From: an uncultured Methylotenera sp.
Lineage (GTDB): Bacteria; Pseudomonadota; Gammaproteobacteria; Burkholderiales; Methylophilaceae
Reading direction: 5' to 3'
DNA: 64,000 nucleotides
NCBI RefSeq assembly: GCF_946479685.1
Contig: NZ_CAMLGS010000009.1
Span: 1-64,000, forward strand
Of this stretch, positions 44,790 through 51,737 are shown in pieces. Position numbers and translations under genes: made by a program. The notes under the pieces were generated by a model, which saw nothing but the letters and a program-made list of their open reading frames with translations, had not been told where the DNA came from and searched no databases. Within the stretch, counting starts at the first letter, position 1. Every line of letters begins with the position of its first letter.

Positions 44790-46211
44790 TTAGTCTTCTT
44801 GTGTGTTCATGCGGCTATACAGCGTGGTACGGTTAACATTGAGCAATTTCGCCGCCTGACTTAAATTGCCATGCGTCATTTTCATGGCAGCATCAATGTA
44901 CGCACGCTCCCAAGATTTCAGCACGGCATCCAAGCTCACATTCACTTGGCGCTGCAAGTGTTTTTGCGCTTGCGCAGTCATGCTTGCATCATCATTAAAA
45001 TCAAAGGTATCTGTGCCTGAGGCCCGTTCGCTTAAATCAAACTCTGCCACCAACTCATTTTCTTTCACCGTCTTGCCTGAGTATTTAGCAATTAAGCGTA
45101 TCACCACATTGCGCAACTCGCGCACATTGCCGGGGAAGTCATAATCCAGCCAGCGCACTTCGGCTTTGGTGTCGAGCTTGAAAGGCGCTTTATCAATTTG
45201 CTTGGTATAAAACTCTATAAAATGATCGCGCAACAAATGTTTATCTTCCGCCAACTCACGTAATGGCGGCACATGCACCGTGAACACGCTCAAGCGGTGG
45301 TATAAATCTGACCTAAACTTGCCAGCGCGCACTTCGGCCCTTAAATCGCGATTGGTCGCAGCCACGATACGCGCGCGGCTTTTGCGTGTTTGCGTTTCAC
45401 CGATACGCTGGTACTCACCATTCTCCAACACACGTAGCAATTTGGCCTGCAGTTCTAATGGTAGCTCACCAATCTCATCTAAAAATAAGGTGCCGTCACC
45501 CGTATCCTCAAAGTAGCCAGCATGCGCAGCTACCGCACCGGTAAACGCGCCTTTGGCATGCCCAAACAAGATAGACTCTGCCAGCAGCGGTGAAACCGCA
45601 GCGCAGTTAACAGATAAATAAGGGTACAACAAACGCTGGCTGGCAAAATGAAAGCTACTTGCAACCAACTCTTTACCACTGCCAGATTCACCTTCAATCA
45701 AAACCGGAAAAGGAGAATCTGCAAACTGGCGAATCTGCATACGCAGCGCTTGAATAGGCAAACTATTGCCAAGCAAACCGCCATTTTCCTGCTCCACGCG
45801 CATTTCGTTCAATTCCACATCTTGAACTTTGAGCGCATTCAGCAACATGTCTTTAAGCTTTTCTACATCGCAAGGCTTAGCAATAAAGTCTACAGCCCCC
45901 AACGCCAGCGCATGCTTCACATTCACGTCATCACTTTGACCTGAAAGCACATGGATTTTAATGGTGGGAGAGTGTGTCAGCAGCGCGCTAATTACTTTAA
46001 AGCCTTCTTCAGGAGTATGTGGTGTTGGCGGCAGGCCTAAATCGACTAAAGCCAAGGCGGGAGGGGAGTCTAACTGCTGAAGCAAACTTTTCAACTGCGT
46101 GTACGACTCTGCTACACACACTTCAAAATATTTACTCAACACAAAATGCAAGGTATCAGTGATTAGCGGGTCATCATCAATAATCATCAATACAGGACGT
46201 AGCGCCGCCAT
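44790..46211 (-). CDS. Sigma-54-dependent response regulator (NtrC family, PrsR-like)
   Basis: 473 aa from the ATG at 46211, preferred over 46241 because of an AAGGG ribosome-binding site. The receiver has MIIDDDPLITD, phosphorylation Asp in LVDLGLPPTP near residue 50, and KPC near 105. The sigma-54 activator AAA domain has Walker A IEGESGSGKELVA near 170, GAFTGA (SILFGHAKGAFTGAV) near 225 and GTLFLDEIGELP near 250. The Fis-type HTH is at the end (GNLSQAAKLLNVNRTTLYSRM). The inserted GLPPTPHTPEEGF form of the receiver resembles PrsR of exosortase/PEP-CTERM loci. No partner kinase lies in the window. It probably controls the pilus locus directly downstream (start 18 bp after this gene). Confidence 0.85.
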   Translation of the reverse strand: MAALRPVLMIIDDDPLITDTLHFVLSKYFEVCVAESYTQLKSLLQQLDSPPALALVDLGLPPTPHTPEEGFKVISALLTHSPTIKIHVLSGQSDDVNVKHALALGAVDFIAKPCDVEKLKDMLLNALKVQDVELNEMRVEQENGGLLGNSLPIQALRMQIRQFADSPFPVLIEGESGSGKELVASSFHFASQRLLYPYLSVNCAAVSPLLAESILFGHAKGAFTGAVAAHAGYFEDTGDGTLFLDEIGELPLELQAKLLRVLENGEYQRIGETQTRKSRARIVAATNRDLRAEVRAGKFRSDLYHRLSVFTVHVPPLRELAEDKHLLRDHFIEFYTKQIDKAPFKLDTKAEVRWLDYDFPGNVRELRNVVIRLIAKYSGKTVKENELVAEFDLSERASGTDTFDFNDDASMTAQAQKHLQRQVNVSLDAVLKSWERAYIDAAMKMTHGNLSQAAKLLNVNRTTLYSRMNTQED

Positions 46212-46478
46212 TAACAAACCCTTTTTTAAATTAGATAACAACTATAACCAATGCCACTATAGCCTGAATAGTTTGATGTATCAATACTTCCACCTAGATG
46301 CAATCACCAGGAGATAAATCAAGGCAAAACGATACAGAAAACACCCCAGCGCATTGCATTCAACTTAACAATTAAGGGAGTTAAGATCAGCACAAATCCG
46401 AAGACACATCTACCAATGCTCAATTGCGCCTAATGCCGATTTACTTGGTAATTTTGCTTAAGAAGGTAAGCAAGAAAA

Positions 46479-46508
46479 AATAAGCCCTACATTTCTGTAG
46501 GGCTTATT
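46479..46508 (-). terminator. Terminator of the interrupted tRNA-His gene
   Basis: AATAAGCCCTAC (46479-46490) and GTAGGGCTTATT (46497-46508) form a perfect 12 bp stem around ATTTCT. Leftward it is followed by a T-tract (TTTTTTCTTG), so it acts on leftward transcription, which fits the tRNA-His remnant just upstream of it. The 267 bp from here to the response regulator contain no gene. Confidence 0.9.
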
Positions 46509-46514
46509 AATATA

Positions 46515-46542
46515 TGGGGTGGCTGATGGGGTTCTACCCCAT
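46515..46542 (-). mobile_element. Displaced 3' end of tRNA-His: left attachment site of the island
   Basis: Leftward the sequence reads CCCCATCAGCCAC, C, CCA: the 3' acceptor strand, C73 discriminator and CCA characteristic of tRNA-His only. It is followed 6 bp later by a tRNA-type terminator. The preceding T arm is altered (ATGGGG, TAGAA, CCCCAT; loop lacks TTC), and no anticodon arm or D arm lies to its right. This is what remains when an element integrates in a tRNA 3' end; the intact gene should be at the far end of the element. Confidence 0.75.
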
Positions 46543-46606
46543 GCAATTCCAAGTCGAAGTTAATCAACGAGTTACAAGTCTAGTATAGCGTATAACACTC
46601 AAAATA

Positions 46607-46628
46607 AGTGCTACCGTTAGTGCTACCC
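46607..46628 (+). repeat. Short direct repeats near the left end of the island
   Basis: AGTGCTACC occurs twice with a 12 bp period (46607-46615 and 46619-46627). Their place about 70 bp inside the attachment site suits arm-type binding sites for a tyrosine recombinase, but this is only a positional argument. Confidence 0.4.
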
Positions 46629-46719
46629 TTTTCAAGCTCATCCAAAACCTAATTCAGATTGTCATTTGTCGACAAATAAATATCGACAAGGCGTTGACTT
46701 CCCAGATTTACCTTCTATG

Positions 46720-46744
46720 TTGTGTCGTAAGACAAACGACACAA
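46720..46744 (+). promoter_or_regulatory. Inverted repeat directly upstream of rep
   Basis: TTGTGTCGT (46720-46728) and ACGACACAA (46736-46744) form a perfect 9 bp stem 3 bp before the rep ATG at 46748. A further palindrome (ATTTGTCGACAAAT) lies at about 46664-46677. A stem at the ribosome-binding position suggests control of Rep translation, by structure, antisense RNA or Rep itself. Confidence 0.55.
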
Positions 46745-46747
46745 CGG

Positions 46748-47704
46748 ATGAACCAACAACTAGAAGATTTTTACTCTCACCTCAATGAAGCCGTCATAAC
46801 AACTAACGACTTTGAAGAAGGCACAAAATATCGCAAGCGCGAAAAAGTACAGCAATTCGCATATTGTGGCCTCAACCCTATGTATCGCAGATATTTAAGT
46901 TTTGATCTTGATGAACAAGGATCAGCGTTCAAGTTTGAAGATGTGAATCTACCGCCCCCGACCATCATTACGATAAACCCTACGAACAAGCACTGTCATT
47001 ATTTATATCATTTAAAAACACCCGTGGCTTACCACGAAAATAGCCGTAGCAAACCTCAACAGTATTTCGAAGCCGTGCAAGATGCCATGACAAGTCGTTT
47101 AAATGCAGACACGGCATACAGCCACACAATCACTAAAAACCCTTTACATGCAAGATGGCAAGTCATCACAAATAAGGCTAGTTATGACTTGGGTGATTTT
47201 CTAGAATATATAGATATCAATAAGCTCACAGTAGACAAAGCACTTATTGAGAGGATGGATTGCCGTGGTCGCAATGATTTATTGTTTCACACGCTTAGAT
47301 TGTGGGGCTACCGTTCGGTCCATAACTTTATCACCGAGGAAAGTTGGCGCCAGGAAGCCCGAAACAAGGCCCAAGAGATCAATGTCAGCTTCTCTGACCC
47401 ATTACCATATAAAGAAGTATTTCATACAGCAAATGCCACATCAAAATGGATATGGAGAAATCGTCATAGCTTAGGTGGTAGAGAAAAAGTGCTTACTTTT
47501 ACTAATGAATCTGCTCAAGAGCGCATGAGTAAAGGGGCTGAATACACCAATGCACTAAGAACAAAAAAGGCGATACAAACAATACAAGAAGCCGTCAATT
47601 TATTAGTTGCCTCTGGCTTAAGCATCACCCAGAAAAGTGTTCAAATCAGGTGTGGTCTGAATATTAAAACGGTCCGAAAGTACTGGCCCCAAATTAACAA
47701 ATAG
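46748..47704 (+). CDS. rep: ColE2-type replication initiation protein (Rep with PriCT domain)
   Basis: 318 aa from the ATG at 46748; a longer frame from 46694 would run through the inverted repeat. The N-terminal part has NPMYRRYLSFDLDEQGSAF and HCHYLYHLKTPVAYHENS, typical of the ColE2/ColE3 Rep primase-like domain (replicase family). A PriCT-1-like region follows (CRGRNDLLFHTLRLWGYRSV) and a C-terminal helix-turn-helix (SITQKSVQIRCGLNIKTVRKYW). Such Rep proteins prime and initiate theta replication at a short origin usually just downstream of the gene. On an integrated element it implies an excised replicating stage. Confidence 0.85.
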   Translation: MNQQLEDFYSHLNEAVITTNDFEEGTKYRKREKVQQFAYCGLNPMYRRYLSFDLDEQGSAFKFEDVNLPPPTIITINPTNKHCHYLYHLKTPVAYHENSRSKPQQYFEAVQDAMTSRLNADTAYSHTITKNPLHARWQVITNKASYDLGDFLEYIDINKLTVDKALIERMDCRGRNDLLFHTLRLWGYRSVHNFITEESWRQEARNKAQEINVSFSDPLPYKEVFHTANATSKWIWRNRHSLGGREKVLTFTNESAQERMSKGAEYTNALRTKKAIQTIQEAVNLLVASGLSITQKSVQIRCGLNIKTVRKYWPQINK

Positions 47705-47795
47705 GCAGCACAATATTGCATCAAAATCACATGTACCCACAACGGCGTGCATCAGTTAATTAGCAGAACTATAGCTGAAGGAGATATTTAAACAA

Positions 47796-47901
47796 ATGAG
47801 CAAAATCTGACAAGACAAATGAGGAAGCTGAAAAACAAAAAACTGATATAAACCATCAGTTGAATGTTTAAGCTAAAAAACTGGCTAAGCTAAGTGATTA
47901 A
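47796..47901 (+). pseudogene. Remnant of a small Lys/Glu-rich gene
   Basis: A strong ribosome-binding site (AAGGAGAT at 47778-47785) precedes ATG 47796. The frame reads MSKI, then a stop. A one-base shift opens SDKTNEEAEKQKTDINHQ and LNV, a stop codon, then AKKLAKLSD and a stop at 47899-47901. A single frameshift plus one nonsense change would restore a small charged protein of about 34 residues. Its 3' end overlaps the next leftward gene by 4 bp. No family is recognised. Confidence 0.4.
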
Positions 47902-48197
47902 ATTTTGATCTTTTTCACACTTGCTTTTCTCGGTATAACTTTAAGGAGTGATTCGTATAGATCCAAAGCTTCGATTCGCTTAGCTAAATTTTGAGCAATG
48001 TTATCAAATTCAAAATCAGAGCAACCGTCATAAATAGTGGAAATATATTCATCAAGAAAATCTTCAGCCTCTTTATATTCTATTCTTAACTGATCATAAA
48101 TCTGCTTAGCCTGACGATATTCCTCCTCCTCAATTTTCTGCAAGAACAATGTAACTAAAGCATCGAACTCAATACAATCATCATTAGAATTACTCAT
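47898..48197 (-). CDS. Small acidic helical protein, downstream of the MT-A70 gene
   Basis: 99 aa from the ATG at 48197 (or 100 aa from the adjacent ATG at 48200). Both fall 6-9 bp after AGGAGG; a longer frame reading into the upstream gene is rejected. The protein is predicted to be helical and very acidic in the first part (IEEEEYRQAKQIYDQLRIEY) and has a basic C-terminal tail (VIPRKASVKKIKI). No family is recognised. It overlaps the methyltransferase gene's 3' end by 8 bp and is probably translated from the same transcript. Confidence 0.6.
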   Translation of the reverse strand: MSNSNDDCIEFDALVTLFLQKIEEEEYRQAKQIYDQLRIEYKEAEDFLDEYISTIYDGCSDFEFDNIAQNLAKRIEALDLYESLLKVIPRKASVKKIKI

Positions 48198-49431
48198 CAT
48201 TGCTAGCCTCCTGACTATTTGATTGCACAGTTTGCTGAACGCATTCATTACCCCAACCTGCCCATCCTTGAGCTGGCACACCTCTGCAAAATAATTCAAT
48301 CTTGCTAAGCTCTGGATACATATCATCAATAATTTGGTACATTTCGTCAGGTTTACGGCTATGCTCACGGCGTTTAAATTTCAATACAGATGAAGGGCGA
48401 GCACCGTATGGCACTTCTGGCACACATCCTTTTGTAGCAATTATCAGCACTTCGTGACCTTGGCGAAAATATGTGCCTTGACCAGCAAAATCCTTATCCC
48501 AAACAGCACTCGTTTTAAACTTGAAACCCCATGCACTCACCACTTCCACAGCCTCTGGTAATAGTGAGGATGAGCACCACATAAACAAAACTGCGTCATC
48601 AGCAGATATTTGGCTAATTGGCATCTCGCAGATTTCTTTCACAGACATGCATGGATATCCAACAGCAAGCTCACCCATGTAATCCCAAGGCGGGTCCGCG
48701 TAAATTACACTGAATGTGCCTAGTGAAGATTCCAAAGGTTTGTTATTAGCTCTTTTAGCTTCGATTTCTTGGATACGCTCTATACGACGATTTTCAAACT
48801 TAGCTTTATTGATGGCTTTGCTGGCTTCTTGAATTGCTTTGATGTCATCAAAGTTGAGTTGTGATTGATCTTCTTTTGCGAGTTGGGCAAGTTTTGCTGC
48901 ATTGCTGATATCAAGCTTTCCCTCAGAGACTGCAGCGATGAGCTCCGGAATACCGTTGTTTAAGACTTTCTTTCCTCGCTGAACCGAGTCAACTGAAATG
49001 CCCAACTCTTCTGCCACTTTTCTTTGGGATAATGCTCCAGCAGTATGCTGATTTGAGCCAACAGATGAGTTGGTCAATCTCGCTGCAATAATTGCCTTTT
49101 GACTTTCTGTAAGATGACGTCTGTGCAAATTGATACTAACTACAGATTGCTCTGCAGATTTATCATTCGCGGCTTCCAGCTCTGCGAATTTAGGGATGAT
49201 TCCTAATGCGGAACATGCACGTAAGCGATGTCGCCCATCTACCACTTTTCCACCATACATAAGGATTGGCATTTGTAATCCATTCTGCGCGATATCCTGT
49301 TTGAGTTCATCAAACTGAGATTCCGACATCTCTGGGAACAGATTAGCTATCGGGTGAATTGCTAATCCGTTTGGTGATACCTCATTTTCTAAGCCAATAG
49401 AACTATTACTTACATTATGTTTTTCTGTCAT
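48190..49431 (-). CDS. ParB-like / MT-A70 adenine methyltransferase fusion
   Basis: 413 aa. Residues about 22-90 form a ParB/Spo0J N-terminal domain (IHPIANLFPEMSESQF, VVDGRHRLRACSALGI), followed by a helix-turn-helix region (QRKVAEELGISVDSVQRGKK). The second half is an MT-A70 methyltransferase with the catalytic DPPW (VIYADPPWDYMGE at about 238) and LFMWCSSSLLPEAVE, which methylates adenine N6. The ribosome-binding site AAGGAGA is strong. Such fusions are known from phages and plasmids, where a ParB-like domain probably gives DNA binding. No restriction partner is adjacent, so it acts as an orphan modification enzyme, perhaps protecting the element. Confidence 0.85.
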   Translation of the reverse strand: MTEKHNVSNSSIGLENEVSPNGLAIHPIANLFPEMSESQFDELKQDIAQNGLQMPILMYGGKVVDGRHRLRACSALGIIPKFAELEAANDKSAEQSVVSINLHRRHLTESQKAIIAARLTNSSVGSNQHTAGALSQRKVAEELGISVDSVQRGKKVLNNGIPELIAAVSEGKLDISNAAKLAQLAKEDQSQLNFDDIKAIQEASKAINKAKFENRRIERIQEIEAKRANNKPLESSLGTFSVIYADPPWDYMGELAVGYPCMSVKEICEMPISQISADDAVLFMWCSSSLLPEAVEVVSAWGFKFKTSAVWDKDFAGQGTYFRQGHEVLIIATKGCVPEVPYGARPSSVLKFKRREHSRKPDEMYQIIDDMYPELSKIELFCRGVPAQGWAGWGNECVQQTVQSNSQEASNDE

Positions 49432-49711
49432 TTTTAATTCTCCTTATTAGTAAATATCTTTAATAGTGTTAACTGATTGAAGATGTATCCATTCTAGAAA
49501 ATTGTGCAGTTGAAATTAATAGGTCTTAATTAGGTATTAAAAAGCTATGCTTTATTGCCAACCTTTAAAACCAGGTTTACTGATAAAAAATAATCAACGT
49601 CAAATTTTCTTGGGGGGATTTTAATGAGTTACTTTCAGCTTAATAAAATCCTAAAAATGCAATCAAAAAGCTGTTAGTATTTTTTAACTAATGCGATATT
49701 GGAATTTGATA

Positions 49712-50695
49712 ATGGCAGGCAGAGGTAGGCAACCACGTAGACTGATTGACACCATGAGAACGCAACTATGGGTGCATCAATTAAAACAACTAATGCATGC
49801 CAAGAGTTTTTATGAACTGAATGAAAAGTTTGAAGCTTTTAATACCAATTACAGCTCAGATTATGCAAATGGCAGCACTGGCGTTAACTCAACAACGCGG
49901 AAGCTAGTCGATCAAGAACTAAAAAACAAATATGGTTTTGAATCTATTCAAGCCAGTGATTTTTACAACATTGGTCCAACAGTTGAAGATGATGATGGCG
50001 AAGTAGAGTTTGTCAGGTTTTGGGATGCCTTAGACGGCCCAATTGAAGGGCTATGGGATATCTTGTTTTGGTATGATTTTTCTGCTGAACTACAACATGA
50101 GCTAGGATTGTCTTTTAAAGTCAAAATCAGTCTAATCATTGCAAGACTATTCAACACTACTGATCCACCAAATGAATGGCTTCAAAAGGATCGGCCAAAC
50201 TTTGTTGCTGAAGCTTATCGCTGTGGAGAAATATCGGTCGATTTAAAATTGCTCATAACAGTCATTGCAGTATGGAGACTTGCCAACTTCATGAAGGATA
50301 GCGTTCATTTAGTCAACTACATGATGATTGGATTATTGGATAAAGCTGCTGAAGATTTGATATCGCCACTCGCTCCTAAGCTCAAAGAAATAAACAAAAA
50401 CCGAGCAACTAATAAAATTGAAAAACCTATAAAAACAAACGAATATCCAAGTTTTTATAGTAACCTTTTACAGCATTTGATAAACCTTGATTCACCGAAA
50501 GTACAGAGATTTAATGAGGTTGTCGACAAATTCAACGGCTACATTCCTGCAAGCCCGAATCTAATTTCTCACGAGGATGGGAGTGAATCTTTTGAGTTTA
50601 AGCAAGAAAGAGGATTTGAGCACTTTAAAGAAAATGCTCAAGGCACTAGAGTTTCTGAATGTTTAAAATCCAAATTTCAGACTATCATAGGATAG
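49712..50695 (+). CDS. Unknown protein of the defence region (gene 1)
   Basis: 327 aa from the ATG at 49712 (GGAA about 10 bp upstream); an in-frame ATG at 49691 adds 7 residues without a ribosome-binding site. I recognise no family. The N-terminus is very basic (AGRGRQPRRLIDTMRTQ), the middle has an acidic patch (EDDDGEVEF) and a hydrophobic/aromatic stretch (GLWDILFWYDF), and the rest is helical without a catalytic motif. It lies divergent from the ParB/MT-A70 gene across a 280 bp intergenic region and upstream of the second unknown gene, with which it may be transcribed (169 bp apart). AT-rich. Confidence 0.65.
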   Translation: MAGRGRQPRRLIDTMRTQLWVHQLKQLMHAKSFYELNEKFEAFNTNYSSDYANGSTGVNSTTRKLVDQELKNKYGFESIQASDFYNIGPTVEDDDGEVEFVRFWDALDGPIEGLWDILFWYDFSAELQHELGLSFKVKISLIIARLFNTTDPPNEWLQKDRPNFVAEAYRCGEISVDLKLLITVIAVWRLANFMKDSVHLVNYMMIGLLDKAAEDLISPLAPKLKEINKNRATNKIEKPIKTNEYPSFYSNLLQHLINLDSPKVQRFNEVVDKFNGYIPASPNLISHEDGSESFEFKQERGFEHFKENAQGTRVSECLKSKFQTIIG

Positions 50696-50864
50696 TTACA
50701 ACCCTCTTTATAACGTTTAATATCTGGTATAAAACCGATTGAGGATTGAGGTAATAATCCTATAGAAATATGATTTATTTAAGATTCCTGCATTTAAATT
50801 TGGAGGCTCATCAGAGTTTGGTTATAGTTGCATAATCAAAAAATGATTAAGAATTCAACCCAAA

Positions 50865-51737
50865 ATGAACCGAATTAAGAAAAATATTACTGTTCGTTTT
50901 TTCTCCATTGAGACAAAAGGTAAGCTTTTAGAAAGCTTTGCTTCCGCATTTGCTGCAAACAAACTAAATGATAATTCTCGAATCTTAAATCTTAAGCTAA
51001 AGAAGCACCTAATTAAGATTTCTGAAGAGCATAGCGTAGCTGGCATAAATGCTTATGCAGTGACGGTCGTTCGTGAGAGAAATACCTGGCAAACAAAAGC
51101 AACGAGTGATGGCTCAATTACTGGGTTAGCTCTTAATCAAGGCATTATTGGGGATCCATATTTCTTTTTTGTTGTTCCAAGTAAGAGCATTATGCTTGGG
51201 TTTACTACAGGCCCAAGTGGAAGTTTGATTGCAGTTGGCAAAACCATGCTGGATCAATTTAATTCTGACCGTCTTTCAGAGGTTAAATTGGATCTTATAG
51301 CGAAAGAAAAAGATTACGGTTTACTTAGAGATTTACCATCCTATAGTAATTTACACTTCAAAATTCAGTCTTCGTCATTAGCTGATATCTCTGATGATGC
51401 GCCACAAATGATCAGAAATCTGAGTTCTGCACCTTACATCGACAATAATATGCAGTTGGAACTGGATCTTGATATCAATGATGAAACTAAAGAGGTTTTA
51501 TCTAAAGAGATGATTCTGGAACTAGTTGAATTTTTAGCAGACCATGAGGGTTGTAACTTCCTTAAAGTAAAAGGAGTCAACGATAATGGGAATCCAGTGC
51601 GCTTGGATTTCGGTAATGCATTCATAAACTTTAAAACTGAAATCCAAACCAGAGAGCAGTTTGTCGATGAGACTCTTGCAACCAAGGTTCTGAAAGACGC
51701 ACTGACTGATTACATCGAGGCAAAGCTTAGTGTTTAA
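50865..51737 (+). CDS. Unknown protein tail-to-tail with Hachiman (gene 2)
   Basis: 290 aa. The N-terminus (KKNITVRFFSIETKGK) suggests a beta strand leading into a helical segment and a beta-rich core (INAYAVTVVRERNTWQ, GDPYFFFVVPSKSIMLGFTTG). The C-terminal half is acidic (NMQLELDLDINDETKEV). I recognise no family. Its 3' end overlaps the convergent hamB gene by 11 bp, a tight arrangement found in defence clusters. It is probably in the same transcript as the 49712 gene. A regulatory or effector role linked to defence is possible but not shown. Confidence 0.65.
   Translation: MNRIKKNITVRFFSIETKGKLLESFASAFAANKLNDNSRILNLKLKKHLIKISEEHSVAGINAYAVTVVRERNTWQTKATSDGSITGLALNQGIIGDPYFFFVVPSKSIMLGFTTGPSGSLIAVGKTMLDQFNSDRLSEVKLDLIAKEKDYGLLRDLPSYSNLHFKIQSSSLADISDDAPQMIRNLSSAPYIDNNMQLELDLDINDETKEVLSKEMILELVEFLADHEGCNFLKVKGVNDNGNPVRLDFGNAFINFKTEIQTREQFVDETLATKVLKDALTDYIEAKLSV

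Noticed and set aside
46694..46747. Upstream start of Rep
   Set aside because: It would pass through the inverted repeat at 46720-46744; the ATG at 46748 gives the conserved protein.
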